Positions 47,573 to 60,181 of a DNA stretch of 64,000 nucleotides are shown here, one piece after another. The stretch's first letter is position 1, and each line of letters opens with the position of its first letter. Made by a program: the position numbers and the translations under genes. Below the pieces are notes generated by a model. It saw only the letters and a program-made list of their open reading frames with translations. It did no database searches and was not told where the DNA came from. The stretch covers positions 27,340 through 91,339 of the forward strand of contig DF237319.1 of assembly GCA_000708835.1 (NCBI GenBank), in the 5' to 3' direction. Source of the stretch: Klebsormidium nitens (taxonomy: Eukaryota > Streptophyta > Klebsormidiophyceae > Klebsormidiales > Klebsormidiaceae).

Positions 47573-49780
47573 CTAGTTGACCATCCCTTCCTCCTTGTGC
47601 CCTGCGCACCGGCTCTTCCCCTTCTGATCCGCGTACTTGTACCGCGCCACCTTGGCACATCCCGCGACTTCGCACACAGCGGTCTTCATCTCCCACATGC
47701 CCGGAGCCTTGTGCACCGAACACGACTCAGGAACCAGCTTTGCCTTGCCCTCCTGCTTGCCGTATCGGGCTGGGTGACGGCAGCCCTCCACGTGGCACGG
47801 AAGCGGCCCTCGAATCAGGAACTTGCTCGTACGTTCGCCCCCTCCTTCCGTCTCTACATCGGCTTTCTTATCCCCAGGCTCAGCATAACCCCCGTTGAGC
47901 CGCTTTTCCATCGCCTTGTCCGCTTCTTTCTTCTGCCGTTTGCTTTCCTTCTCTCCATTCTCAGCGCCTTGCCGCCCGTTTTCCCCTCCCTCGTTTCCGT
48001 GTCTCGCTTCCTCCCCCCCCTTCCGTTTCACTCCACCGGTGGAATAAGCTGCGGGGGATCCCCCAGGCCCTGTAGTTGGTCGCCAGAAGCCCTGCCACCG
48101 CCCTTCAAAGTACTTGCCCCAAAAGTCAAACGGGGCCTCGTCCCTCCCTTTCTCCGCTGCCCCATCTGCCACTTTCTTCGCCTTGGCCTTTCCCTCGCCC
48201 TCCTTCTTGGCACCCGCTTTCTTCGCCCGCCGTTTGACGGGCTTCTCCTCTGCTCCCTCGACTTTACCAGACTCGACCTCAGCCCCTGACTCCGGCTCTC
48301 GCTTGCTGACATCAGCGCTCACGTCATCTGCTTGCGCGGGCCCGCCGCCTCCGGCTTCTGCCGCAGCAGGAGCTTTTGGTGGCTGCTCCGCTTCTTCCTT
48401 TCTCTTCTGCCCTTCCGTTACCTCGTTCTCCCCCTTGTTTTCTAGCTTGCCCCCCCCATCCTTTTTCTTCTTCCGCTTCTTCTCAGGCCGTCCTTCCCCT
48501 TCCGGCCCTCCCTCCTGTTCGACCCCTTTCTCCGCCGCTTTATCGCTTCCCTTCTGTTGTGACTGGTCAATGGCCAGCCTGCGGTCCTCCGCACCCCCCA
48601 GCGCCGCTCTTCCCCTTCCTCCGTCCTTCCCCTTGTCCTCCCGCTTGTCTCCTGCCTTTCCCTCCCCTTCCTTTTTGTCTCTCCGTTTCTCTGTCTTTTT
48701 GATCTTGCCCCCCCCTTCTTTGACCCCTTTCTCCGCTGTCATTTCTACCCCCGTTTGCTGGGTCTCATCAAGGGCAAAACTGCGACCCTCTGCTCCCCCC
48801 TGAATCGCCATTTCAGGTTCTTTTCTATCCTTTTTATCTTTGTGTTTTTCTGGCAGACCTTTTTGACTGGGAGGCGTTGCCCCGTTTTCAATGGGGCCTG
48901 TGGCTAGACCGTGTTCCTCTGTCCGCTCTCTCTTTTTCTTCTTCTTCTTGTGTTCCCTTGCGGCTTCGCCTGCCCGTGGAACAAGATAGAAAGAATCGAG
49001 TGAATGGCTGATTGTTTCAAGCTGGGGAAGCTTTGTGATCCTGGGCCATCAGCGAGTGAGGAAGAGAATCTGGCAATAAAGCACAACAAAGCTCAATGAA
49101 ACTGGACGGGTAAAAGCACGGGCTCAACAAGGGGTTTGAAGCAACATTTTCGGGTCTTGCTTAATTGCAGGAGGCGATTGAATTGTAGAAGCTGAAGTTG
49201 AGCAAGCAACGCCAGGATGAAGCCAGAGGGCGGGTCAGGGCTGCTGACGATCGAGCAATGCCGAATGTCAAAGCAGTTGTGCTGGGTGTGTACCAGAACT
49301 GACTGCAAAACGTGGGCAACCAGACTGAGTTCTTCAAGTTTCGATAGAGTCTGCTTCTGTGGATGTTTTAAGAGAGGGTCAAAGCTTAGGACGTGACTGG
49401 TAAAAGCGGGATAAAGCCTGCTGTAGAACCAACACAGGTAGTCCAGCTGGTAAAACGACAGCCTCTTACAAAAGGGCGGAAATGCAGAGTTACCTGACAG
49501 GGAGCTAAAGACAAAAGGTAGTCCCGAAAGCTCCTATTATTGGAAGGGAAGGACGCGAGTCACTCTCCTTTCAAAAGCCAAGTCTCGTCATGTGGTGAGT
49601 TTTCAAAACAAGCAACCATATTTTAAAAGACTACATCAAACTGCCAATTTCAGGGGCTTTGGGACGCTTACCTATGTCATTGGTCATCACATCCTGCCGC
49701 CTCTGCTCCGCCCCCACATCCTCCTTGCCCACACCCCCTTCGCCCCCAGATAATGCCAGGCTGTCTCGCTTCTTCCCCAT
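47573..49780 (-). CDS. EsV-1-7 repeat protein A (two repeats, lysine-rich, no PHD)
   Basis: Exon 1 (49780-49672, MGKKRDSLALSGGEGG...) joins exon 2 (48969-47573) in phase 1, giving 501 residues. Most of the protein is Lys/Glu/Gly-rich and probably disordered, with several basic clusters (REHKKKKKKRER, EKKRKKKK) that could direct it to the nucleus. A compact aromatic motif, FDFWGKYFEGRWQGFWRP, lies in the middle and is shared with gene D. The C-terminus carries KFLIRGPLPC and two cysteine repeats: C-HVEG-C-x19-C-SV-H and C-EVAG-C-x16-C-AG-H, then EEGMVN and the stop. The second matches the EsV-1-7 consensus C-x4-C-x16-C-x2-H exactly. Paralogues B, C and D have four repeats, so A looks shortened after repeat 2. 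Function unknown; a zinc-binding nuclear regulator is an inference. Confidence 0.85.
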
Positions 49781-50990
49781 CAGACTTCTCAAACTTTAGT
49801 AGTCTTGTTCCTTCTGTAGTCAGAGGTTCCTCTTATCAACTGGAACAAACCCTGATCGCAATGCCTTCCACGGAAGTCTGCATGGGGGAAGGTTTTGGTA
49901 AGAGACCAATGCATTACAAAGTCACCTCAGTGCCCCTTAACGGTTGTATTCACTGCAGAGAAATGACAAGGTGTGCCACCGTTCTGGCTGACAAATGCCG
50001 AGGAGGTAAAATGGAACTTGTCATAGATGGTGCAAGTTTCAAGGTCCGCAGGAAGGAATGCACTTGAGAGTCCACAACATAACCCATTTTTTACTTCTGA
50101 GATGCCACCCTGCTACTGGGTTCACGTAGAACCGCAGAGTCTCTCCTTCCAGGCATTCCTTTCAATGCCATCTTACCTGATATGTCCCGGGCATTGCTTA
50201 TAGACCATTCTACAAAGAAGCACAGGCATTCAAGTGGAGGGCAAAATAATCGCTTGCTGTTACTACACGAGTCATTGTGTTGACCCAAAAACCTGTGCAA
50301 AATGCCGCTCGCCTCTGAAATGCCTAGGCCCGTCGATCACAATGTGGCGAGATGCCTTGCGTCTCACTCCATGTCTAATGCAAACTTGTATTGGAGGGTC
50401 ACCAAATTGGGCGCCCTGCAGAGTGTGAGCAATGACACAGACACAAGCCAAGTAGCAGAAGGCCTTACTTACACCAAAGTCACGAACGACAGCCCTCCCT
50501 TCAGACGCCTCCTTTGTGCCCAATTGGAATTTGGAGCCTTCAAGTTCTGGATTGAGGCGCCAATTTCTTTGAACTTGCATGGACAATCCAACTTCCAAGT
50601 TTCAAGTTTCTGCAGTCCTTGCAAAAGGCTGCAAACTGACCGTCCTAGCTCACGTCTCTTCAACTTGACCAAAGCGGGTTCCAAGCGGGGTTTCGATGCG
50701 TTGTGCAGTGTACTGGTAGCACTCTACTGTGGTCTAGCTACAGCACGTTGTGTGCATGTAGGCCCTAGCCGGGGCGCTAGCCCACATTGAGGCTGGACTC
50801 TTGTTAAGGGAATCTCAACCGTAACCTGGTCCACTATAACCCGCTTTAAAGTGGCGTTCTTCTTGGACAAATGCAGCCTGCATGAGCAAAGCAAATGTCT
50901 GTTCCTTGAAGCTTTGAAAGCTTGGCTGGAGGAAGCACAGGATAAAACCCTCTCCCATTGTGCGTGGATTACTGTTCCGAGCAGCTGGAG
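49781..50990. other. Divergent intergenic region between EsV-1-7 genes A and B
   Basis: About 1.2 kb between opposing start codons of two paralogues. No exon supported. Shared regulation is possible but the sequence alone does not show it. Confidence 0.5.
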
Positions 50991-53900
50991 ATGGCGCAGC
51001 CTGTGCGGCAAGAAGTCTTCTTCGTCTTTGTCCCTGGGCGGAATGGGGAGGAGCATTGCCTCCCTTGCTTAGGAAAGCCTGAGGCTGATAATGTGCGCAG
51101 TCTGCGCAAGTCCATCGGGGTGAGAGGCCAAGCTTGTCATCTTTCTTGAGCCCAAACGCGCAGGAATCAAGGAAGATCAAGAATGCTGTTCTCCAGACAA
51201 GCTTTCTACCTAATGTGTCGTGGCGGGGTCAACGTGTTGTTGGTGTGCACCATTTGGCATGATCTTGAATGCGTTCTGGTTCCACACCACTATCTAGAGA
51301 TTATCCGCGCGATCAATGCTGAGACCACCATGTTATGAAGAGTCACTTTTCTCTTCAACTTCAATAAGTCCACAGTGGAGCAAGTGCCTGCAGAACATGA
51401 ACTGGGATCCAAGTGGCGCTTCATTGTTGTATGGCAGTTTAGCATCATACCATGCAGTCTGTATTGAGAACATGTGGCTAATGCTGGTTGGTGTGTGAGC
51501 TGCCAGCTCTCAATCCCATATGCTCAAAGACTCTAGTTCCACCTGCTAAACGTACTTCCTGTCATGCTTCTGTCACTTGGACAGTTTCTTACCGCGTTCA
51601 ACAGACTGCTCCCTGTCCAGGGCTTCAACTCAAGAGGTCATAAAAGTTTTCAGAATCATCTGTCTTGAGGATGCACTTACATGTGACCCGTCCCTTTCCC
51701 CTTTGCAGAAAAAAGCACGTTCGGCTGGCGCTCTTGCAAGAAGCCACCGCGTCAGCGCCCTCAAATTGGTCTTTGCAGACCAGCTTGCAGTAGAACTGGT
51801 CAACAGCGAACCTCTCACGGTCCTGACAACGATCTTTCAGAACACTTCTGGAGAGCAGTGGCGCAGGCTAGGAAGCGGAGTCCAGCCTAGGCTTGTTGCA
51901 GTTGTGAAAGAAAAAGGCGTGCAGACTCCAGAGACGAGGGGGCCACCGACACAGACAGACCAGGCGGTGCAGACTCCGGTGAGGGACACTGAAGGGCCAG
52001 TCCGGAGACCAGAGAAGAGGCAGCGCGAGGAGCGTGTCAGTGCGTGTGATGGAGGTGAGGTTCCATGAGCTGTGTATAGGCTGCCCCCCTTTAATGAAAG
52101 ACTGTGTTCATATTCAAAGATCCTCTAATGAAGCGAAGTTGCGGGGTCCGTTCTCAGAGTCGGCTTCACTGCAGTCATGACGCAGCTATCACAAGGAGGA
52201 ACTTTTTCTCATAGTCCAGAATGGTTTGTGAAGGTTTCTGTTCAGATATGCGTTTGGGGATATCTGAACTTCTTAGCCACTTGTCAAATCTGAACCAGTG
52301 GGCCCATGCGTTTTGCTTCCAGAGAAAGAACGAGACAGCGCTTGAAATCCTGAGTTATCGGCTGCTGCTTCCCTCAATTCGTGCTGCAGTGATGAATCAA
52401 GTCTTGCGGTGCCAGAAGAGCTGCCTTGCGATTGATTAAGATTGTCACAACTTTGTTGCATGTCACTTCTGAGCAGCAACTCTCAATACGAAATCGTTTT
52501 AAGAATGACGGACGATCAAGGTGGCTGACCTGCCTGATCATTTCCGCTATTGTCAGGTCCCCAGGCGAAGCGGCCGAAGTCAACAGGTGCTGACATCAGC
52601 GGCAAGGCAAACCAGGAGGGCGCACCACGAGAAAGCAGACCCAATGATGCTAGTCAGGAGCGAGACGGGCGGAACACGGAGAGCGGGGATGGCGTTGGGG
52701 GGCGCGAAGCGCAGAGACGGTCTGTGGGCAACACCAGCGGAGCTGCGGCAAGCAATCTTGCCGCTGGGGTCGAGGGAGCGAAGCCGGATATCAAGCGGAA
52801 GACAGTGAAGAAGGTGAAGATTGAATTGAGCGAGTCGTCAGAGAGTGAGCATCCAAGCAGGGCGGAAGGTGGGCGGGGGGGCAGTGACGTGGCTGGAGAG
52901 CCGCAGCAGCCGCCCGGGAAAGCTCCGAACGAAGCGAGGGCGCCGGAGGGACGGTCAGGACGTGCTCGTGATGTTCAATCGGATTGCGGCGTTCTGAAAC
53001 AAGAGGAGGGAGTCGAACGAAGGGGAGTGGTCCGAGGTGAGGGGCCAAAGGTTGACAAAGGTGGTGGCCGAGGGATTGGAGGGGGTGCGAGCCGGGAGCC
53101 AAAGCGTCCGGAGGCGGCGGTCTCGCATGTGCGAACGAAGGAGATGGAACCGGAAGGTTCTGAGGTGGATGCGGACGCATGTGACGAGTGCGGCAATGAG
53201 GAGAACCCGGAGTTATTAGTGCGCTGCGCCGAGGCAGAGTGTGCCACTGTTGCGCATATCTACTGCATAAGCGAGGAGATGGACGAGGTCCCAGGGGCAG
53301 ATTGGTTCTGTGATGGATGTGAGGAACGGAATGAGGCGGACAAAACGGGGGGGCACCAGGAAACAACTTCGGCGAGACGGGGTGTAAAAAGAGGCGAGGC
53401 TGAATCTGTTGAACGATTGGGCCAGAGACGGACAATATTTCGAGATGGAAGAGGTGGCGGCCGAGGGGAAGACGTGCAGCGGAATGGAGGGGGGTCGATC
53501 CACGGGAAGGTTGCACGGGGCGGGAGTGGCGTGCAGGGTGCGAAACGAAAGGCATATCTCATCGGCGGACCCCCAACTTGCCAGCATGAAGGTTGTGGGC
53601 GACGAGCTTGGTACACTCTTCGTGGTGACGGAGTATACCCTCGAGTCTGCCACAGCCACAAGTTACAAGGGATGGTGCAGAAGACTGGTTCAACATGCGA
53701 GATTCTCAATTGTCAGCAGGGAGCAGGCTACAACTTTCCGGGTCAGAAAGGAAGGCGTCGCTGTGGGAAGCACAAAGAGGAGGGAATGTTCACGCTGTCG
53801 TCCCTGTGCGAGGTTTCGGGCTGCCATTGTGTGGCTAGTTATCGAAGCAGCGAGGGCCAAAGATTTACCCGTTGCTCCCTACACAAAGTAAAAGGGACCA

Positions 53901-54052
53901 TGATCCCCGCTCGTCGATGTAAACAACCTGGCTGTTTAGTTACGGGCCATTACGGGTATGCAGGAAGGGGCAGAGAATTCTGCAAGGAGCACTCAGCAAG
54001 AGGAATGGTGCACCATCCACTTGTAAAACGGGGTCCAAAACGGAGAAGGTAA
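50991..54052 (+). CDS. PHD finger plus four EsV-1-7 repeats, protein B (656 residues)
   Basis: Exons 50991-51119 (43 codons), 51709-52054 and 52557-54052 join in phases 0 and 1 with GT-AG introns. The start MAQPVRQEVFFVFVPG opens an N-terminal region (about residues 1-105, ending near VLTTIFQNTS) that looks like a small folded domain, possibly ubiquitin-like, which I cannot name. A long charged, Gly/Glu/Arg-rich linker follows. The PHD finger occupies about residues 367-415: CDECG...RC...AECATVAHIYC...WFCDGC, a complete Cys4-His-Cys3 set. Four EsV-1-7 repeats run from residue 500 to the end, with 17, 16, 16 and 15 residues between the second and third cysteine. They are introduced by GGPPTC and closed by a basic tail (VKRGPKRRR). 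PHD fingers usually read histone tails, so a chromatin role is a reasonable inference. No key zinc ligand is missing. Confidence 0.85.
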
Positions 54053-57000
54053 TCCAAAGTCATGTCCTACGCCTTCAACGTCACGAACCTGGAATGACAA
54101 CTGACAATCTGATGTACAGCTTTTTGGAATCCGAAAGGGGCATATTGGCGGCAGCAAGTTTTTGTTTCTCTACAAATGCTTCAGATCTCCTCAGGCATTG
54201 TTTTCTGACTACCAGTATATGTTGAAATATGTGCAAGATTAGGCAAACTCGCATCCTGCTGCCAGCGGTCCATATCCAAGTTCTAAGAATTTTGGCAGCC
54301 GTTTAGATGCTCATGTGCAATAATGTTGCAGATAAATTATCATGAGGCCGGGTCATTAAGCTTGCGACTCAGACATTCGTCTATCACCCGCGCGTACGCA
54401 TTCAGCTCAAGACTCGAACCGTTCGAGTCACGCCGGGTTTCGATCAACCAGTATAGGAATAGCACATGTCCGGCCCGCGGCTGGCAACCATGCATGCATG
54501 CATATAGGCGCTATATAGCCGTCACTTATATATGAACAATCATTTGAAGATGGCTCAATTCACGCACGCACGGCACGTCGAGTTGTATAGATTGTCCATG
54601 GCCATTTGCCATGTGCCAGGCTAGGTGCACCTAGCTGGCAGTGACCATCACATGCACATGCTTAATTCGATGCAATGATGGCCCGGTCATTCCTTTGTCA
54701 GTCAAGGAAACGACTTGGCTTATAAACAAACAGCGCGGGTAGATCATTGTGCACATGTTTGCAATACGGTCACGCATGTCACGCGCGGCCCAACTCAACA
54801 CAATTGTTTGCTGATTGAACGAGCTGCAAGCCCTAGCGGCAAGGCCGGCATCGTTGGCTGGGGTTGGCACGTTCAATATCTAGGTCTATGTACTTCACTG
54901 CCTAAGCAGCTATGCATGTTTCGCCCTGGAAGCTCCTCAAAGCTGCCGCTCGAAGGCAGATGGACAGGCCATGCATCTGGCAAGCGACGAACAAATGGTT
55001 GACAACAGTAAATAAGGAAGGTGACTGGCCTGCCGAAACCAATAATATGTGCTGCAGTGCATTCAATCTCCTCGACCTCTGCGGACGTTGGAATTCGCTC
55101 GCTTAGCGTTCGCTTAGGCCCGAGCATGAAGAAGCGCCAGGATCACGACCTGTGTCCAAAGTTTCTCTAGCCCGGATGGAGAACAAGTAACTCAGTGCTG
55201 CTCGTTCTATGATCACACCGACTTCCCCGTGTTTACATTGTAATCTGCGGAAGGCGGATTCGCTGCAAAAAGCTATAGAAACGGGTCTTCCTAGGCTTGG
55301 AAATCTTGGCGTCCAATCTTGCAGATACTCTAGGCACGCACTTCGGGCCTCAGCCTAGCTTTAAAAGGAACTCTGAGCTGAGTCCAAAAGCTGAAGCTGG
55401 TGATGGTGAGAAGAAAATGTGCTTCCAACTTCCCAACGCCGGAAATCCTGCTGATCAGGCCGGAACACTCTGTAAGCAAGCGGCTAATCTTCAGATCGCC
55501 CTTCCCTTGCAAGCGGATGGAGAATGCGACGCTTACAATGGCGAGGATGGTCGAGACTGTCCCCCTACAGAGGCCGAGCGAAGAGCCTAACGTTCTTGTA
55601 TCGGCTTTGCTACTTCATTTGCAGAACTGCAAGGAACGTAATCTGATTAAGACTCTCTTGGGTCGATCAAATGCCCAGCGTGAAGCTAAGAAGGTAGTTT
55701 GCGCGACTTGCCAGCAGAAGGCTTCACCTCCCATACAACCGACACTCAGTGACCTCAGGAAACGAAAACATTGTTGTGGCCATCTGACAAAGTGGCCACC
55801 CGACTACACGGAAATATGATGGGGCGTTTTGAGGGGACAATGGGTGAAAGTGGTTTCAACAATACTGAAGGAGGCATGTTAGGCAAGCGCCTTTGACCTG
55901 TTCTGACTTCCCAAGGCCAGCGAATACCAGGTCGCTTCGCTGCCTTGTCCACAAATTCATCTGTAGCGGAGAGACATGCACTGCATCTCCAGAGAGCTCG
56001 CTAGTCCCTGAGCGCCAGAGCTGTCCGCGTCGACATTACGGCTGGACCGATCCGCAACATACCGTTTTAGTCTCTGTCTCGTCAGCACCTTCAGAACACC
56101 CAAGCAGCCAATGCCCACAGAACAGAGGTGATTCAATCAGAGCCAGTTTCTTCCAAAGTTATGCCCGAGCTTTTGTCCCTTACCTCTATCTGCCTTGGTC
56201 CATGCGAGACCCTTGCCGGCGAAGCCTTCGACCGGCGTTCTCTCCTCTCTTTTTCTACCGTCTCCCCAAGCCGCCAGGGGCCCGGGCGTCCGATGTGGAC
56301 CGCTCAGCGGCGTTCACGGATCCTGCGTCAGATCCTGCACAGCAGAGTTCTAGTCAGGACTCATCCCTGGAGCGCGACCACCCGTTTGGACGTCCGAAGT
56401 GCAGGCCTCGAGGAGTTTTGCCAGGACGTAGCTCGGAGTCCGAGCTCCGGACGGTCACCACTTTCGAGCAAGGAGCAGGAACAGTGCTCAAAATCGAGCT
56501 CAACTGAGGCTTTCTGTTGGGTCATTCGCAACGGAAGTGTCGAGAAATCCACTTCTGGGTTGTTCGACCCAATCGTCCGTACAATGACCTCAGAGGGGCA
56601 GCTAGGATTGTGAGAAAGGCGAAAACATGTGAGAAGGTCCCGAAAAGTAAGATTGATGGACACAGCAGTCTCAGACATCGCAACCGTGATAGTCTGAGGT
56701 CCACAAAGAAAGATCAACGGACACAACCGCCCCCACACGTGACAAGCTCTGCTCGTGAGTCAATCCGAAGGATGTCAACTTGTCGCGGAGGTCTCTAATT
56801 TTTGCTCATGCGCACTTTCTCTTGGGCATTACAAGCTCGTAGAAGCACCAGGACTAAGAAGCTTACCCAGGAAACGAGGCATGTGAACTTCTTATATGAT
56901 GTGGCGAGAGCAAACATGCAGAATTACTTATTGCAGCGGTAAAACGATGCTCCAGACGCTGGTAATGCGATGCTTGAAAGCGGAGGCATCAAGCCCCCAA

Positions 57001-57116
57001 GAGGAAGGTAAGACAAAGAGACAAACTTGAGAGAAACTGCAGCTCAATTTTAGGCACAACTCGCTCGAAAGCTCACAAGGCCTCACCTGAGCCTCCTCCC
57101 GGCCAAAGTACCCGAG
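54053..57116. other. Region between genes B and C with a possible small plus-strand gene
   Basis: Three kilobases between two convergent genes. Around 55297-55819 there are protein-like plus-strand segments: MEILASNLADTLGTHFG at 55297, and an exon-like block with acceptor ATTTGCAG near 55623 and donor AAG/GTAGTT (NCKERNLIKTLLGRSNAQRE). A further Ser-rich open frame runs to 56507. I could not assemble a consistent transcript and recognise no family, so I give this as an unresolved candidate only. Confidence 0.25.
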
Positions 57117-57878
57117 TCACGCCCACTGCATCCCTTGTTCTTTATGCTGGGTACAAAATCGAAGCCTCTTGCCGCACCCAACAAAACCCCACCTGGCACG
57201 GATGGAGCAGTGCTCTACTTCGCAAAGGGGCCTATTACTGACCATCCCCTCTTGTTTGTGGGCTCCGCACCTTGTGGCTTTCTGCCCGCGCATAATCGTG
57301 AAGCTGGATTCCTTGCCGCAGCCCCTCACTTCGCACAAACCAGCGACACCGACCATCCCCGGTTCTCTATGTGCGCCACAACGGACTCTGCCCTTCCAAC
57401 TGTTGAAATTAAAGCTTGCTGTAAGTTTGCAGCCCAGGACTTCGCAGATTGCACCGCTTTGAAACTCCATCCCGAACGACTTGTGTTTGCTGCAAGCTTC
57501 GGGAAAGACCGTCTTCCCTGGCTGCTTGACACCATACCATGCTCTCTTTCCGCACCCTGGCTGACAGCACTTCGGCGGGCCGCGGATAACGAACCCGTTC
57601 GGCCCTCGCCCCCCCCTCTCCCCATCTCTAGTTCTTCCCCCGTGCCTCCCCTTCTTGCACTCGCCACACAGCCAGGCGCCAGTTGGCATCTCGTCCATCT
57701 CCTCTCCGCAGCAATACACGTGCACGGTCGTAGCGCACCCCGCCCCCGCACACCGCAGCAATAACTCCGGGTTCTCCGCACTGCCGCAGTCGTCGCACAA
57801 GTCGGCATCGTCCTCAGAATCCGAAGCGAGACTCCCGGCGCCACTGCCCCTCTGCACACGCGACCCCGCCGAGTACAT
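57117..57878 (-). CDS. PHD finger plus four EsV-1-7 repeats, protein C (compact form)
   Basis: A single open frame of 253 residues. The PHD finger is at about residues 28-74: CDDCG...LRCAGAGCATTVHVYC...WLCGEC, all eight ligands present. It is followed closely by GFVIRGPPKC and four EsV-1-7 repeats from residue 104, with 19, 16, 16 and 17 residues between the second and third cysteine: CEVLGC, CEVRGC and CEVEHC head repeats 2-4. Sequence and order match the C-terminal half of gene B, so B and C are paralogues; C lacks the N-terminal domain and long linker. The start is uncertain: the ATG lies in a TTTATATG context and a possible acceptor (GTGTGCAG/AGGGGC) lies a few codons inside, so an upstream exon may exist. 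Confidence 0.8.
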   Translation of the reverse strand: MYSAGSRVQRGSGAGSLASDSEDDADLCDDCGSAENPELLLRCAGAGCATTVHVYCCGEEMDEMPTGAWLCGECKKGRHGGRTRDGERGGRGPNGFVIRGPPKCCQPGCGKRAWYGVKQPGKTVFPEACSKHKSFGMEFQSGAICEVLGCKLTASFNFNSWKGRVRCGAHREPGMVGVAGLCEVRGCGKESSFTIMRGQKATRCGAHKQEGMVSNRPLCEVEHCSIRARWGFVGCGKRLRFCTQHKEQGMQWA

Positions 57879-60181
57879 ATAAAGGCCTTGATGCTGATCA
57901 ACACGTGACGTCAGAGCGTCGCACGTGTAGCAGACGTCACGCTAATCTCGTTTGATACATGACTACCGCCACCGTATTGGTCACTGCACTGGCAATTTGA
58001 AGTGAGGGACTGCGATGGCACATGTGACTGATCAAGGTTGTGGCAAAAAACAGATTGTCGCAGGTCCAATGGTTGCGCCAATCATGATCATTCATCATCT
58101 ATAGTCCAGTCAGGTGCCATGGGATGATCCTCAGAGAGTCTACCATGAGCCTCACAGAATCACGCTGTATGCATTCGTGCAGAGTTCTGCTTGACATGAC
58201 TGGCTGCGCGGCAAAGCCAGCTGGATGAGTCGGTTTTGGCGGATGTCCATGGCATGATGATGATCTGTGCACTGCTTCAGTGAGGCAGATCGACAAAGCT
58301 CCGACTCAAGAGGGTACGGTCTCAATTCTGCTGCGACGTTCGATGCCAGGACAGGAACTGGTGCACAGTCTGAACGTTAGACAAGGTTGCCGGCCGGGCA
58401 TATAAGGTTACCGCCCGGCATATTGTCATATGGGCTCGCCCAATCAATGCCTTACCGAGCCCCATTCCATCATTGGCCCCGTTTGCGGTCTCCCGAAGCA
58501 TCTTCCCCCAGTCCTGGAAAAGCGTCAAGTTCCCAACACCAATTCCAAGTCGACACGATGCATGATGGCATATGATCTGCGACGCCCGGCTGCGCCGGAT
58601 GAGACTCGCAGGCCCGATGACTACATCCGATCTGCAACTTAACGCTACAATCTCTCCACCTGGCCGGCTGGATCACGGTCAAGACCCGTCCCTAGCGCCT
58701 CCCAAACCACGACCTCGTGTCCATACGTCAGGCCGATTTCCATATCTGTTGCCCACCATTCCCTTCTCCATTTTGGATCTGGCGTCCGCTTCAGACTCTG
58801 AGGGCGCCCAAAGGACCAAGGTTCGGGCGGGCCGCTGGGCGGTTTGGGTTCTGGGATTCTGGCCGCCGCGGCCAGCCGATATCGTGCTGTCAACCACGAT
58901 CTAGTAAGGCAGGACTCGCATCCGTTGAGGGATTTAGAACTCGCATGCCCTGGTTCAGTTGTACTGGTTATCAAGCCGGAAGTAATTCGGTTGAACCGCT
59001 TTCAGGCCGGTCCGCTCCGGCGACCGGCCGCCTTGCTGCACCGGCTTTGTGGTCGCCGCTGACGAGCACGCAGGGGTTTGGCCTGGCGCAGGGCCCTTGC
59101 CAACAGTTCGCTCAATCTGGCCGCGGGCCGAGCCTTGACGTAGAGCGCTGGCAGCGTCAATATAAGTCGACCGAGATGAAGGGCGACGCTTCAGATTCAT
59201 GGCCGGACACGACTTGTTGAATAGGCGGGGCCTCTGGCACCGCTCTCGCTTTCAACTCGCTTCTGCAGAATGCGCAAAGATCGTGCGAGCTGTTGTAACT
59301 CATGTAGGACCGAATGGATGACTTGCTTTTCTGCATGGAAATTTATCAGACAGCATTGTTTTCTCAACAGTGTTTTATTGAGGTACTTGCACCAGCGACG
59401 GCCAGGCTTTTGAATTGGAGATGATCGTGAGACGGATATAGTATTCCTACAACTACGAAAGCGAAAGTTAAAATTTCAGAGGCGGACAACGCGATGCGAG
59501 GTGACGAGGTTTTCAATCAATTCGCCAGATATTTTTCAGAGCCAGACTAAGTGGAATTACCCACTCGATGACCCAAGCGTGCACAACGCACTAAAGTTCG
59601 ATGGTGCATATGCAAGGACGGTTGCAAAGATAACGATCGCGACTGCGTGTAATCCGGCGTTCGCAGAAAGCTCTTGATGGTGGGCACTTAATGCAGAATC
59701 CATGTCTCGCCGTCAGCATGCTCGCGAATTAAATCTGAAAGCTAGCAAACTTTTGCCAATTTGCAATGCAGAATGCCATTGCGTATATATCGGATATATG
59801 CGATTTGAATATGAACTCCGGCCGCTCTCAGCAGGACAGCAGCGTCCGATCTGGACGTTTTCACATGGAAGTATAATCTCCAGAATTTCCAAGAGTTTGT
59901 AGCAAAACGCAAAGTCGCAAAGTCGGATCGGGCGTGATCGGACCTAGCGTCACCCTGCCGTCGTCCAGTCACTGGAGAATCCAATAATAAGGAATCTCAG
60001 CTTGAGAATATTGCCCGAAAATCGAATTGGCAGCGCCGTGGATTTGACGCTTGTCTGCAGCCAAGTCAAAAGCCAGTGCGAGACATGCGCCAATGTACCG
60101 ACAAATGACGCTCTCAATTGTGAAATTCCCCTATACGCAAGCTTGACGGCCTCAGGCCTCGAACCTGCTCACTACCACACC
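57879..60181. other. Non-coding or unresolved region between genes C and D
   Basis: Open frames at 58572-59220 (plus) have no recognisable domain and overlap one another in different frames, so I do not call them. A short direct repeat around the string CCGGGCATATAAGGTTACCG lies at 58389-58425 (GGTTxCCGxCCGGCATAT twice). No further EsV-1-7 or PHD remnants were found by eye. Confidence 0.4.

Noticed and set aside
48114-48803. 229-codon plus-strand Ser/Pro/Phe-rich frame
   Set aside because: It is the reverse complement of the Lys/Glu/Gly-rich region of gene A, which lacks stops on the opposite strand by composition.
52791-53555. 254-codon minus-strand Pro/His-rich frame
   Set aside because: Antisense shadow of gene B exon 3, whose plus-strand frame carries a complete PHD finger and repeats.
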